The translations under genes were made by a program, and so were the position numbers. Shown here in pieces: positions 1 to 9,520 of a stretch of 64,000 nt of DNA. The stretch covers positions 1 through 64,000 of the forward strand of contig NZ_JNFG01000005.1 in the NCBI RefSeq assembly GCF_000729995.1, given 5' to 3'. The DNA comes from Caballeronia sordidicola (lineage in GTDB: Bacteria > Pseudomonadota > Gammaproteobacteria > Burkholderiales > Burkholderiaceae). Each line of letters starts with the position of its first letter. Within the stretch, counting starts at the first letter, position 1. The notes under the pieces were generated by a model. It searched no databases. It was not told the DNA's origin and worked only from the letters and a program-made list of their open reading frames with translations.

Positions 1-45
1 TGGCGCTTTTCCGGTAGCAATCACCGTACGCCGCTCAAGGTCCTC

Positions 46-564
46 ATGCCCACGCCATTCACCATCCGCCGTCTTACCGCCGCCGACGCCGCTGCGTATC
101 GCGATATCAGGCTCGAAGGTCTCGCCCAGCACCCCGATGGATTCGGGTCTGCTTGGGAGGACGAAGCGGAGCAGCCGCTCGCGTGGTTCGAGCAACGGAT
201 CGTGAGTGCTACGGTGTTCAGCGGATTTTTAGGCGACGAAAACGCGCCGGCGGGCGTCGCCGGCCTGATAGTGCCGCAGGGCGCGAAACAGCGCCACAAG
301 GGCGTGTTGATGGGCATGTACGTGCGCCCGGCCGCTCGCGGGACAGGAATGGCGCTGGCCCTCGTGCAAGCCGTCCTGAGCCACGCACGCACCGTGGTGG
401 AAGAGGTTCAACTGACGGTTGCGCCGCATAACGAAGCGGCGCAACGGCTGTATCGCTCGGTGGGATTCGTCGAATACGCGCGTGAACCGCGTGCGCTGAA
501 AATAGACGGCAAGTATCAGGAGGCCGTGCTCATGACCTTGCCGTTTCAACCCATCGTTGGCTGA
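46..564 (+). CDS. GNAT family N-acetyltransferase
   Basis: A 172-residue single-domain acetyltransferase of the GNAT fold, predicted to move an acetyl group from acetyl-CoA to an amine; the substrate cannot be read from the sequence. The acetyl-CoA binding stretch MYVRPAARGTGMALALV (about residues 91-107) follows the R/Q-x-x-G-x-G/A pattern, and the C-terminal NEAAQRLYRSVGFVEY is the typical motif B. The ATG at 46 is the first start in a frame consistent with the fold. It stands alone, converging on the aldo/keto reductase gene 8 bases away. Cytosolic. Confidence 0.85.
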   Translation: MPTPFTIRRLTAADAAAYRDIRLEGLAQHPDGFGSAWEDEAEQPLAWFEQRIVSATVFSGFLGDENAPAGVAGLIVPQGAKQRHKGVLMGMYVRPAARGTGMALALVQAVLSHARTVVEEVQLTVAPHNEAAQRLYRSVGFVEYAREPRALKIDGKYQEAVLMTLPFQPIVG

Positions 565-572
565 TCAACCCC

Positions 573-1619
573 CTAGCTACCGCTCGATTCCCGCAGCTGC
601 TTCAAGCGGTACTCACCCTGGCGCGCAAACATCCAGCCCGGATATTCCTGAGCAAGCTGGCTGACTTCATCGAGTGCGGCGAGTTCGTCGTCGTTCAGCT
701 TTACTTGCGTTGCGGCGATGTTGTCGTCGAGTTGCTCAACCCGCTTTGCCCCGATAATCACGCTCGTCACCACTTTCTGGTGCAGCAGCCACGCCAGCGC
801 GATTTGCGCAACCGTCACGCCCTTGGCTTCGGCCATGTGGGTCATTGCGTCGATGCAATCAAATGCGCGATCCATGTTCACCGGTGGAAACGGGAAATTG
901 GTGCGCCGCCCCTGCTCCGCTGAACTACCGTCGCGCTTGTATTTGCCGCTCAACAAACCGCCCGCAAGCGGACTCCAGACCATCAGGCCCAGGTTTTCGC
1001 TCTTGAGCATCGGGACAATTTCACGTTCGAGATCGCGCCCGGCAATCGTGTAATACGCCTGTAGCGACTCGAAGCGCGCGAGGCCAAGCCGCTCCGAAAT
1101 GCCAAGCGCCTTCGCGATCTGCCACGCCGCCCAGTTCGATACACCGATGTAGCGCACATGGCCGTGCTGCACGAGGTTGTCGAGTGCACGCAGCGCTTCT
1201 TCGATGGGCGTGGCGGTATCGAAGCCATGCAACTGATACAAATCGATGTGATCGAGTTGCAGGCGTTTCAAACTCGCCTTCACGCCGTCAATGATGTGAT
1301 ACCGCGACGCGCCGCGCGAGTTGATGCCTTTCGTGCCGGTTTCGCCGTGGATCTTGCTGGCGACCACCACGTTTTCGCGAGGCACCTTCAGGTTCTTGAG
1401 CGCCTGGCCGGTCATGATCTCCGACGTGCCGTCGGCGTAGACGTCGGCGGTATCGATGAAATTGATGCCCGCATCCAGCGCGCGGCCGACGAGGTTGTCC
1501 GCGTCCGCCTGTTTCAGGCCGCCAATGTTGGTCCACATGCCGCCTTCGCCGAAGGTCATGGTGCCGAGGCACAATTCCGAAACGAACAAGCCGGTATTGC
1601 CGAATTTTCTGTTACGCAT
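573..1619 (-). CDS. Aldo/keto reductase
   Basis: A 348-residue NADPH-dependent aldo/keto reductase with a (beta/alpha)8 barrel. Near the N-terminus GNTGLFVSELCLGTMTFG is the family opening; the catalytic Asp, Tyr, Lys and His fit DTADVYADG, ASKIHGETG and DLYQLHGFD; NADP-binding elements lie near IIGAKRVEQLDDN. I take the ATG at 1619 because AAGGGA lies a suitable distance upstream; the frame stays open upstream to 1640. It is divergent from the AraC gene at 1994, which may control it. Substrate unknown. Confidence 0.88.
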   Translation of the reverse strand: MRNRKFGNTGLFVSELCLGTMTFGEGGMWTNIGGLKQADADNLVGRALDAGINFIDTADVYADGTSEIMTGQALKNLKVPRENVVVASKIHGETGTKGINSRGASRYHIIDGVKASLKRLQLDHIDLYQLHGFDTATPIEEALRALDNLVQHGHVRYIGVSNWAAWQIAKALGISERLGLARFESLQAYYTIAGRDLEREIVPMLKSENLGLMVWSPLAGGLLSGKYKRDGSSAEQGRRTNFPFPPVNMDRAFDCIDAMTHMAEAKGVTVAQIALAWLLHQKVVTSVIIGAKRVEQLDDNIAATQVKLNDDELAALDEVSQLAQEYPGWMFARQGEYRLKQLRESSGS

Positions 1620-1993
1620 GCTGGGTCCCTTAGAATTCATCCTGAACTGGCGGCCGGCAGGTTTCGCCTTCGGCCGCTTCGCGACGGAACGCCCGAACGC
1701 CCGCTCGGTGTTTCAGCAACGCCGCGATGAAGCAGTATCTGCCTGTGCCGCTTCGCCCGGCTAGCCTGATCCTGTCGGATCATTGCCCGATCCTGCAAAC
1801 GCCGCGCTTATTGCTAGGCGAAGCTGGGCGAAAACACGCGGGCGCGAGTAAGCTGGATGCCATTCGCCGGCGGTGTGTGACTGATCGCGGGTTGATCTCG
1901 ATCCGCATCTGACTGACGGCAACCCTTCTCCATCCTTGCAAGACTGCAGCCGATTCCCGGGCAGCAGCCGCGCAAACTCACTATCTGCGAATC
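1620..1993. other. Divergent intergenic region, no gene seen
   Basis: A 374-base gap between the divergent aldo/keto reductase and AraC genes, presumably carrying both promoters. A short repeated element GATCCTG occurs twice around 1767-1797, the first copy within GATCCTGTCGGATC. I see no convincing ORF, and the AraC operator cannot be defined from one sequence. Confidence 0.4.
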
Positions 1994-3001
1994 ATGGCCC
2001 TGAATGAGACGGCGGATTCCGCCATCGATCCCTCGCATCACGCTGTCAACGACCACGCTTTCAACGCCGGCGCCAATGGTGCATCAGCGCCGCTTGATCC
2101 GGGCCTCGATCACGCCCGGCTCGATCTGGTTGCATTACTGGACCGCTTTACGGCAGACACCACCGGCACCTGCCAGACGGCGGTGCACGGTTTGTTCCTG
2201 CACCGCGTCGTGCATTGCGGCGGCCCGAGCCATGGCATCCAGACGCCGGCGCTTGGCGTGATCGCGCAAGGGTCGAAGCGGATCATGGTCGGGGACGAAC
2301 TGTATGTGTATGACCCCATGCATTATCTGGTTTCATCGGTGGATTTGCCGGTGATGGGGCAGGTGACGGGCGCGACCGAGGACAACCCATATCTGGGCAT
2401 GCGGCTTGACCTCGATGTCGAGGAAATCACCAAATTGATTCGCGATGAAAGCCTGCCGCCGTCAACGCCCGCGGACGCCTCGCGCGGCCTCTATGTCAAC
2501 CGGCTCGGCACGTCGCTGCTGGATGCCGTGTTGCGCTTGCTGCGCCTGCTCGATACACCCGAGGACATTCCCATTCTCGCGCCGCTGGTCAAGCGCGAGA
2601 TCCTGTATCGGTTGCTGATGAACGGTCCTGGCGCGCGCTTGCGCCAGATCGCGCTGCAGGACAGCCAGACGCAGCGCATTGCGAAGGCGATCATGCTGCT
2701 GCGCCAGCACTTCGATCAGCCGTTACGCGTGGAGTCGATCGCCCGCGACGTGCATATGAGCGTCTCGTCGCTGCATCATCATTTCAAGGCCGTCACGGCG
2801 ATGAGCCCGCTGCAATACCAGAAGCAGCTGCGGCTTCAGGAAGCGCGCCGCCTGATGCTGATCGACATGACCGATGCAGCGACAGCGGCGCACCGCGTGG
2901 GGTACGAGAGCGCATCGCAATTCAGCCGCGAGTACAGTCGCCTGTTCGGTGCGCCGCCGTTACGCGATACCCGCAAATGGCGTGAGACGGCAGGCGCATG
3001 A
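1994..3001 (+). CDS. AraC family transcriptional regulator (cupin-type N-terminal domain)
   Basis: A 335-residue regulator. The first ~45 residues are a low-similarity tail. Residues ~60-215 match the AraC-type N-terminal ligand domain (QTPALGVIAQGSKRIMVGD, then YDPMHYLVSSVDLPV). Residues ~230-330 hold the two helix-turn-helix units (RVESIARDVHMSVSSLHHHF and TAAHRVGYESASQFSREYSR). It is divergent from the aldo/keto reductase gene, a layout common for AraC regulators of reductases, so that gene is the likely target (inference). A rho-independent terminator follows directly. Confidence 0.9.
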   Translation: MALNETADSAIDPSHHAVNDHAFNAGANGASAPLDPGLDHARLDLVALLDRFTADTTGTCQTAVHGLFLHRVVHCGGPSHGIQTPALGVIAQGSKRIMVGDELYVYDPMHYLVSSVDLPVMGQVTGATEDNPYLGMRLDLDVEEITKLIRDESLPPSTPADASRGLYVNRLGTSLLDAVLRLLRLLDTPEDIPILAPLVKREILYRLLMNGPGARLRQIALQDSQTQRIAKAIMLLRQHFDQPLRVESIARDVHMSVSSLHHHFKAVTAMSPLQYQKQLRLQEARRLMLIDMTDAATAAHRVGYESASQFSREYSRLFGAPPLRDTRKWRETAGA

Positions 3002-3034
3002 TCGAGACGTATTGCTTCAAAGCGACCGGAAGCG

Positions 3035-3068
3035 AAAAAGCCAGGGAAGTCCCTGGCTTTTTCGTTTT
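3035..3068 (+). terminator. Rho-independent terminator after the AraC gene
   Basis: Near-perfect hairpin: arm 3035-3047 (AAAAAGCCAGGGA) pairs with 3050-3062 (TCCCTGGCTTTTT) and is followed by CGTTTTTA. The A-run on the 5' side makes it bidirectional, so it can also serve the minus-strand gene ending at 3099. Confidence 0.9.
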
Positions 3069-3098
3069 TAACGCTTGGCGGGTGAGGCCGATCAAGGA

Positions 3099-3335
3099 TC
3101 AATAGTAACGATGCGGCGGGCCGTCGTAACGCGGTGCGTGATGGCGCTCCCACTCGCGCCGTTCCCAGTAGCGATGTCCGTCGTAATACCGGTCGCCGTG
3201 CCAGCCGCGGCTGTCGACATGAACATAGCCGGGGTGAAAGTGGTCGTCGGCGGATGCGATGTTCGTGAAGCCGAGACTCGTTGCTGCCGCCACCGCGAGC
3301 GATGCGACTGCCAAGCTCTTTCTGAGTGTCAACAT
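3099..3335 (-). CDS. Small exported His/Tyr/Arg-rich protein
   Basis: A 78-residue protein with a clear Sec signal peptide (MLTLRKSLAVASLAVAAATS, cleavage probably after NIASA near residue 29). The mature part of about 50 residues is rich in His, Tyr, Arg and Trp (HFHPGYVHVDSRGWHGDRYY). No family is recognised. The His content suggests possible periplasmic metal binding, which is speculation. It lies just downstream of another small His-containing exported protein on the same strand. Confidence 0.75.
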   Translation of the reverse strand: MLTLRKSLAVASLAVAAATSLGFTNIASADDHFHPGYVHVDSRGWHGDRYYDGHRYWERREWERHHAPRYDGPPHRYY

Positions 3336-3403
3336 GTTGGTTTCCTTCGCGCTTGTTAGCTTGTTAGTTTGTGTTCGGGCTTGTTCCGCGGCTTAGTAGC
3401 GGC

Positions 3404-3523
3404 TTAGTAGCGGCCGTAGTCTTCGTGATGGTGGTATCCGCCGCCATCCGGCACGACGATGCAGCCACCCAGGGTGCTGCCGAGGAGTACTGCAAGCGTG
3501 GCTAGAATCGCTAATCGTTTCAT
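3404..3523 (-). CDS. Small putative lipoprotein, 39 residues
   Basis: A short gene: MKRLAILATLAVLLGSTLGG followed by Cys, then a tail containing GGGYHHHEDYGRY. The segment ending GSTLGGC fits a lipobox, so the mature product would be only ~19 residues long, tethered by lipid at Cys21. GGAGAAACCG upstream of the ATG at 3523 is a plausible ribosome site. Same strand as, and upstream of, the exported protein at 3099-3335, with about 70 bases between, so the two may be co-transcribed. Function unknown; the HHH motif is the only notable feature. Confidence 0.6.
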   Translation of the reverse strand: MKRLAILATLAVLLGSTLGGCIVVPDGGGYHHHEDYGRY

Positions 3524-3653
3524 CGGTTTCTCCAAGTGAAATCCGTGAAATCAATTTAGCAATTAGATAAATGACAAGCCGTTTGCGTTTGTAAGGAAAA
3601 GTGTGGCTGGAAATATTCGAGAGAGGCAGCGAAGGATTGGTCTGCCGGCGCTG

Positions 3654-4073
3654 TTACCGAACGATCCGGGGCCTTACATTTGGGGTGAGGGAAACACCGA
3701 CCACGCGGCCATCGCGCACGCCGCAGCTGCTGTCTACGCGCGTCCATTGCGACTTTCCGCGGACTTTTGCGAAAGCGCGCATGGCAATGACCTGGTCGAC
3801 GGGAACGGGATTGCCCGCGCTGAAGATCGTGGTGTCGTTATCGATCGTTGCATGCAGTACACGCCGGTCGGGGACGATGAACGTGTCGTACTTGGGCGTC
3901 ATTGCCACCCATCGATCGAACGCTGCCACGCAGCGGATCACCGGTTCAGGGACGTGCATGCGGGTCAGGTAGGCGTAGTCTTCCAGCGAGGGTTCGGGCG
4001 TTTCCTGGGCATGACTGAGTTGATACAACGAGGCGCAGAGGAGCAAGCCGACAACAAGAGGTAAAGATTTCAT
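3654..4073 (-). CDS. Exported hypothetical protein
   Basis: 139 residues from the ATG at 4073. The N-terminus (MKSLPLVVGLLLCASLYQLS then HAQ) is a Sec signal peptide with cleavage near residue 22. The mature protein has two Cys (about residues 48 and 119) that could form a disulfide, and it ends in a basic tail. The frame is open upstream to 4445, but that extension overlaps selD and has no signal-like start, so I reject it. I do not recognise the family. Confidence 0.7.
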   Translation of the reverse strand: MKSLPLVVGLLLCASLYQLSHAQETPEPSLEDYAYLTRMHVPEPVIRCVAAFDRWVAMTPKYDTFIVPDRRVLHATIDNDTTIFSAGNPVPVDQVIAMRAFAKVRGKSQWTRVDSSCGVRDGRVVGVSLTPNVRPRIVR

Positions 4074-4290
4074 GCGAGAGAAAGCACCGGGCGGTTGATG
4101 AGTAGCGTTGAAAGACGGCATCGAACCGTGACGCGAAGTGTACCGCGCGAACCCTCGCATGGCGCTTTTGAAAATCTGCACGGGTTGCGCCTGGTGCAAC
4201 CCGGATCGCAAGTAGAACCGCGTTTCGCCACGTCCCGTCGCGACAACCACCATAATATCGGTCACACGCCACTTTGCCGGATAACCGCGA

Positions 4291-5355
4291 ATGACTGACA
4301 TCTTGCTGACTTCAACCCCGTCGCCCCGACTGACCAGCCTGTCCCACGGCGGCGGCTGTGGCTGCAAGATCGCCCCGGGCGTTCTCGCCGACCTGTTGAA
4401 ACGCAGCGTGCCGTTGCCGTTCTTCCCCGACTTGCTGGTGGGCAACGATACCGCCGACGACGCGGCGGTTTATCGTTTGAACGACGAGCAGGCGATTGTC
4501 GCCACCACCGACTTCTTCATGCCGATCGTCGATGACCCGTTCGACTTCGGCCGTATCGCGGCAACCAACGCGCTCTCCGATGTCTACGCCATGGGCGGCA
4601 AACCGATCCTCGCGCTGGCGCTCGTCGGCATGCCGATCAACGTGCTGCCGCACGAGGTGATCGCGGCCGTGCTGAAGGGCGGCGAGTCGGTCTGCGCCGA
4701 AGCGGGCATCCCTCTCGCGGGCGGCCATTCCATTGATTCCGTCGAGCCTATCTATGGCTTGGCGGCAATCGGTATCGTGCATCCGAAGCGCGTGAAGCGT
4801 AACGCCTCGGCTCGTCCCGGCGACGTGCTGATCCTCGGCAAACCGCTCGGCGTGGGCGTGTTGTCGGCGGCGCTCAAGAAGGATCAACTCGATGCCGCCG
4901 GCTACGCCGCGATGATCGCCGCCACGACCAAGCTGAACCGCCCGGGCGCGGATCTGGCCGCACTCGACGCCGTGCACGCGCTCACCGACGTAACCGGCTT
5001 CGGCTTGTTGGGCCACACGCTGGAACTGAGCCGTGGCGCCGGCCTCACGGCACGCCTGCGATACGCCGACTTGCCATGGCTGCCCGGCGTCGAGGCGTTC
5101 GCGAAAGCGGGCGTGGTCACCGGGGCATCGGGCCGCAACTGGACCGCATACGGGCAGGATATTACGCTGGCGTCGTCATTGCACGATGTGGCCCGAAACC
5201 TGCTCACCGACCCGCAGACATCGGGCGGGTTGCTGGTGTCGTGCGCGCCCGAAGCGGCTGACGAAGTGCTCGCCATCTTCCGCGCGGACGGCTTCAATCA
5301 GGCGGCCGTGATCGGAGAAATGATCGATGGAGCGAGCCGCGTGGAAGTCGTTTAG
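4291..5355 (+). CDS. selD: Selenide, water dikinase (selenophosphate synthase)
   Basis: 354 residues, full length. SelD converts selenide and ATP to selenophosphate, the selenium donor for selenocysteine and 2-selenouridine in tRNA. The active-site loop SHGGGCGCKIAPG (residues ~18-30) carries Cys, not selenocysteine, followed by the essential Lys. DDAAVYRL and TTDFFMPIVDDPFDFG supply the Asp residues for Mg-ATP, and TDVTGFGLLGH and DPQTSGGLL are family signatures. No selA, selB or mnmH is visible in the window, so its partner must be elsewhere. Confidence 0.97.
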   Translation: MTDILLTSTPSPRLTSLSHGGGCGCKIAPGVLADLLKRSVPLPFFPDLLVGNDTADDAAVYRLNDEQAIVATTDFFMPIVDDPFDFGRIAATNALSDVYAMGGKPILALALVGMPINVLPHEVIAAVLKGGESVCAEAGIPLAGGHSIDSVEPIYGLAAIGIVHPKRVKRNASARPGDVLILGKPLGVGVLSAALKKDQLDAAGYAAMIAATTKLNRPGADLAALDAVHALTDVTGFGLLGHTLELSRGAGLTARLRYADLPWLPGVEAFAKAGVVTGASGRNWTAYGQDITLASSLHDVARNLLTDPQTSGGLLVSCAPEAADEVLAIFRADGFNQAAVIGEMIDGASRVEVV

Positions 5356-5434
5356 CGCGCGTGTAGCTGATTCCCGAGAGCGTCCCCCACCCAATGCGCC
5401 AATGCGTCCCTGACCCACGTCTGCCAGGAGCACG

Positions 5435-6355
5435 ATGAAAGAAGAATCGCCGAAAGCCATTTTCTACGCGCTCGCAGCCAACTTTGGCATCGCCGTCTGC
5501 AAGTTCGGCGCGGCTGCGTTCACCGGTTCCGGCTCCATGTTTGCCGAAGCTATCCACTCCACCGCCGATTGCGGCAATCAGCTCCTGCTGCTGTTCGGAC
5601 TCAAGCGTTCCCAGGCGCCCGCCGACGTGTTGCACCCGCTCGGCTCGGGTCGCGAGATCTACTTCTATTCCATGCTCGTCGCGCTGCTGCTGTTCTTTGT
5701 CGGCGGCGCCTTTTCGGTGTATGAGGGCGTGCATCGGATTGCCCGGCATGAAGTGGTCAGCAACCCGATTGTCGCGCTCGTCGTGCTGGGGATATCGGTG
5801 GTGCTCGAGTCGTTTTCTCTCGCCGGCGCGTTGCGCGAGATCCGCAAGACGTCGGGAAACAAGTCCCTCTGGCGATGGTTTCGTGAGACGCGCGAGTCTG
5901 AACTGATCGTGGTCACCGGCGAAGATGTCGCTGCGCTGGCCGGTCTTGCCATCGCGTTTTGCGCCGTGCTGATGACCATGATCACCGGCAATTCCGTCTA
6001 CGATGCTGCGGGTTCGATCGGCGTCGGCGTGCTGCTCATGGTGATCGCGTACCTGGTCGCCCGCGAGGTGAAGTCGATGATCGTCGGGGAATCGGCGAGT
6101 CCGGAAGTGCGCCGGGCTATCGATGCGCACTTGCGCGCGCGCCCGGAAATTGTTCGCGTGATCAACCTGATCACGCTGCAGTGGGGCAAGCAGATCGTGG
6201 TGGCCGTGCAAGCGGAGATGGTGGACTACGACAGCGGCCGCGCCATGGTCGATGCAATCAACGTGATCGAAGCAGACCTGCAGCGCGCGTTTCCCGAAGC
6301 GCGCTGGGTCTTCTTCGAGCCCGATATTTCCCGCGTGGCCGAGGCGCGCGTTTAG
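5435..6355 (+). CDS. Cation diffusion facilitator family transporter
   Basis: 306 residues of the CDF family, which exports divalent metals such as Zn, Co, Fe or Mn by proton antiport across the inner membrane. About five to six membrane spans can be seen. SMFAEAIHSTADCGNQ in TM2 carries the HxxxD metal site, but the second site, typically in TM5, is less clear (around DAAGSIGVGVLLM). The cytosolic C-terminal domain begins near residue 215. CAGGAG upstream of the ATG is a good ribosome site. It follows selD by 79 bases on the same strand; a functional link is not evident. Confidence 0.85.
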   Translation: MKEESPKAIFYALAANFGIAVCKFGAAAFTGSGSMFAEAIHSTADCGNQLLLLFGLKRSQAPADVLHPLGSGREIYFYSMLVALLLFFVGGAFSVYEGVHRIARHEVVSNPIVALVVLGISVVLESFSLAGALREIRKTSGNKSLWRWFRETRESELIVVTGEDVAALAGLAIAFCAVLMTMITGNSVYDAAGSIGVGVLLMVIAYLVAREVKSMIVGESASPEVRRAIDAHLRARPEIVRVINLITLQWGKQIVVAVQAEMVDYDSGRAMVDAINVIEADLQRAFPEARWVFFEPDISRVAEARV

Positions 6356-6433
6356 GCGTGAATCAGCGTCGCCGCTGTGAAGCATCCGCTCAAGGTTCCA
6401 TTAAACTCAAATGACGTCGCGGAGAATCCGGCA

Positions 6434-6757
6434 TCACGGCAGATGAACCGGTGGCCGGTCATAATGCGGTCGCGGTGTATCGGGCGTTGCGGGAAGCTGG
6501 GTGTCTCCGCTGGCGGGAAGCAGCGTGGTGCCTTCGTCCGGTGGTGCAACGCTGTCCACTTGCTTGCTCACCCGGGCGGCCGACGGCGCGATGGGCTTCG
6601 CGGCCCGCTCGAGGTTGGCGCGCTCTGCGGCGCAAACCCGCCCGGGCGCAAGAAGTGCTGCCAGCAGTCCGGTCGCCGATAGCAACACGGCCGCGCCGCA
6701 AAGGACCGTTCGTATGGACCACATGGGTCGCATGGTTCGCGTAATTTGGACATGCAT
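6434..6757 (-). CDS. Hypothetical protein with N-terminal signal/anchor
   Basis: 107 residues. A hydrophobic stretch (SIRTVLCGAAVLLSATGLLA, ~14-33) followed by APGRVCAAE suggests a signal peptide or anchor; the rest is Pro/Ala-rich and low in structure (LPATPDTPRPHYDRPPVHLP). No domain is recognised. It is divergent from the large MscS-type gene at 6914, and the coding assignment rests mainly on the signal-like start. Confidence 0.5.
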   Translation of the reverse strand: MHVQITRTMRPMWSIRTVLCGAAVLLSATGLLAALLAPGRVCAAERANLERAAKPIAPSAARVSKQVDSVAPPDEGTTLLPASGDTQLPATPDTPRPHYDRPPVHLP

Positions 6758-6913
6758 GCCCGAATCCGGAAGTTTTGATCAGACGTTTGATGCACGAACC
6801 ATTCCAGCTTCGCCAGTCTGTCCAGCTTTAGAGTGATGACCGCAGGTTCAATCGCGCTGCAGGCCGGGCGCATCCGTGGCGGTTTTCCGTAACCGAGTTC
6901 CTCATCCTCGCCT

Positions 6914-9520
6914 ATGCGCAAAATTGTTCTCGTCATCCTTCTTTTTGTCCTGAGCGCCCTGGGCGTCTTGAATAGCCCGCTCGCATCCGCCGCGAATACG
7001 GCCGCCGCCCCGGCGAGGCCAGCCCCTGATGCAGCAACCATCACGCTGACCCCCGACCAGGCGCGCGCCGCGCTGACGGTCCTCAACGACCCCGCACGGC
7101 GAAGCCAGATCGAGGACACGCTGCGGGCCGTCGCGGCCGCCGGAGCGCTCGCCACGCCCGTGCAAGCCGCCTCAGGCAGCTCGGCGGCGACCGCGTCGGC
7201 TGCCAGCGGCGCATCAGGCGCGGCGAGCGTGCTGGCGAAGTCCCTCACGAGTAACGGGCTCGCATCGCAGATTTCGCATGAAGCGGGTTCCTGGATCATG
7301 GAGCTCAGCAGCGACCTGCGCCGTTCCGTTACGGCGCTGCTCGACTATGGCTCCGTTATGCGGTGGTGGCACCAGCGCGCCGCAACCACCAGCGGCCGCG
7401 AGCTGATCGGGCAGGTGATCTGGACGATCTCGATTACGTTGTTGCCCGCACTGCTGCTGGAATACCTGAGCTCACGATGGCTGCGCCGGCTGCGCGCGCG
7501 GATTGCGGCGCGCGGGATCGTGGACGTGGATGCAGCCCAGCCGGAGCTCGCGAAACAAGAGCAGGCAGCGGTGCACGCCGAAGCCGTGGCCGAGCGCTCG
7601 GGCAACGAGGCAGCTATCGAGGTTGCTGAACGCAAGACCGATACCGCTCGTGGCGTGCGCCATGCAGCACGTCACTGGACGCTGTTGCAACGGCTGCCAA
7701 GCGCCGTCCTTCACAGCTTGCTCGCGTTGCTGCCGTTGGTCGTGTTTGTGATCTCCACGGCCGTGCTGATGTCCATTTTCATCGACGACAGCACGCCGCA
7801 GGGCCGTTCCGTCGCCGCGTTGATCGACGTGTACCTAGTCTGCCGCGGCCTTGTGATCGCGAGCGGTTTCTTCATCGCGCCTCGCGCGCCGGGCCTGCGC
7901 CTGATCCAGATCAGCGACGATGCCGCGCGCTTCGCGCACGACTGGCTCGTGCGCATCGTGTGCGTGGCGGGAGCGGGCTCGGCGCTCGCCGAGGCCGCGG
8001 AGCCGCTGGGCATGACCGACACTGCTCACGACGCGATCCTCAAGGCGATCGCGCTGGTCGTGCATGTGCTGATCGCGGTCGTGATCCTCAAATGCCGCGT
8101 GCCGGTTGCCGCCTGGATTCGCGAGAGCTTCAAGGGGCGCCAGTCGTTCGTACTGCTGGGTAATTGGGTCGCCGATGTCTGGGCCGGGCTCGCCGTGTTT
8201 TTCGTGCTGGCGCTGTGGTTCGTCTGGGCGCTCGATGTCCACAACGGGTATCGCACGCTGTTTCATCTGTTCGGCATCTCGGTGCTCGTGCTGGTGGCGG
8301 CGCGCGTGGTCGCCATTGTCGCGTTCGGTGCGCTCGGACGGCTCTTTCATACCGTGGGCGGAGAAAACGACCTGTCGGACAAGTCGATCGTGCACCGCCA
8401 CGCGTACCGCTATTACCCGCTGCTGCGGCGTGTGGTGCAGACGGCGATCATCGTGGTCACGTTGCTGACGTTGCTGCAGGTCTGGGGACTTCACTTCGTG
8501 TCACTGTTCTCGTCGGGCGGCGTGGGTCATCGGCTTGCCTCCGCGCTGATCACGATCGGGGTCGCCGCCGCGTTCGCCGTGATCGTGTGGGAAGGCGCGA
8601 ACGTGATGGTCGAGCAACGGCTGGAAACGTGGACCGCGAGTGGCGACCGCTTGCGGGCCGCACGTCTTCAAACGCTGCTGCCAATGATGCGCAGCGCGCT
8701 CTTTATCGTGATCGCACTGGTCGTCGTATTGACAGGATTAAGCGAGATCGGCGTGAACACCGGGCCGTTGCTCGCGAGTGCGAGCATCTTCGGCGTAGCA
8801 CTGGGTTTCGGGTCGCAAAAGCTCGTACAGGATCTGATCACCGGCATCTTCCTGTTGATGGAAAATGCGATGCAAGTGGGCGACTCGGTCACGCTCGCGG
8901 GGGTGTCGGGGACGGTCGAGTACCTGTCGATCCGCACCGTGCGTTTGCGGGGCAGCGACGGCTCGCTCTTTACCGTCCCGTTCAGTTCGGTATCGACGGT
9001 GAACAACACGAATCGCGGCATTGGCAATGCCGCGGTACGCGTGAGCATTGCGCTCGGACAGGACGTGGACCTGGCATCGGGTACGCTCAAGGAGATCGGG
9101 GCGTCGCTGCGTGAAGACGATGCGTTCAAGGACGGCATCCTCTCCGACTTCAGCCTGTGGGGCGTGGACGCGGTCGATGGTTCGAGCGTCACGCTGGCCG
9201 GCCAGATCCAATGCCGCGATAGCGCACGCTGGGGCGTGCAGCGCGAGTTCAACCGGCGCATTGTGGACCGCTTCACGGAGCGCGGCATCGAGATAGCGAA
9301 TCCGCAGCGCAGTTTTGTGATCGTGAAGGGCGACGACGGGGATGAGCTGGCTGCATCGTTGAAGGGAGATCAACGGGACGGTTCTTCAAACGATGCGCAT
9401 GCCGGTACCAACGTTGTAGATGCCAACATGAACGCCAATGCCGATCAACGCGGCGAGCGCACCATCACGGGCGAGCCTTCGAACTTGCCGCCGGAACGTT
9501 CGAAGCCCAGCCGGGCATAA
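6914..9520 (+). CDS. Large mechanosensitive ion channel, MscS superfamily (YbiO/MscK-like size)
   Basis: 868 residues. A signal peptide (~1-26) is followed by a ~130-residue periplasmic region, then about ten membrane segments. The pore helix and beta domain lie at ~615-720: GVALGFGSQKLVQDLITGIF is the MscS TM3 signature, and MQVGDSVTLAGVSGTVEYLS is the beta domain. The charged C-terminus (~815-868) is not conserved. Such channels release solutes on hypo-osmotic shock. The last 76 bases overlap a convergent acetyltransferase gene. Confidence 0.92.
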   Translation: MRKIVLVILLFVLSALGVLNSPLASAANTAAAPARPAPDAATITLTPDQARAALTVLNDPARRSQIEDTLRAVAAAGALATPVQAASGSSAATASAASGASGAASVLAKSLTSNGLASQISHEAGSWIMELSSDLRRSVTALLDYGSVMRWWHQRAATTSGRELIGQVIWTISITLLPALLLEYLSSRWLRRLRARIAARGIVDVDAAQPELAKQEQAAVHAEAVAERSGNEAAIEVAERKTDTARGVRHAARHWTLLQRLPSAVLHSLLALLPLVVFVISTAVLMSIFIDDSTPQGRSVAALIDVYLVCRGLVIASGFFIAPRAPGLRLIQISDDAARFAHDWLVRIVCVAGAGSALAEAAEPLGMTDTAHDAILKAIALVVHVLIAVVILKCRVPVAAWIRESFKGRQSFVLLGNWVADVWAGLAVFFVLALWFVWALDVHNGYRTLFHLFGISVLVLVAARVVAIVAFGALGRLFHTVGGENDLSDKSIVHRHAYRYYPLLRRVVQTAIIVVTLLTLLQVWGLHFVSLFSSGGVGHRLASALITIGVAAAFAVIVWEGANVMVEQRLETWTASGDRLRAARLQTLLPMMRSALFIVIALVVVLTGLSEIGVNTGPLLASASIFGVALGFGSQKLVQDLITGIFLLMENAMQVGDSVTLAGVSGTVEYLSIRTVRLRGSDGSLFTVPFSSVSTVNNTNRGIGNAAVRVSIALGQDVDLASGTLKEIGASLREDDAFKDGILSDFSLWGVDAVDGSSVTLAGQIQCRDSARWGVQREFNRRIVDRFTERGIEIANPQRSFVIVKGDDGDELAASLKGDQRDGSSNDAHAGTNVVDANMNANADQRGERTITGEPSNLPPERSKPSRA

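Noticed and set aside
5294..6385. 363-codon minus-strand open frame opposite the CDF transporter
   Set aside because: Antisense shadow of a recognised transporter.
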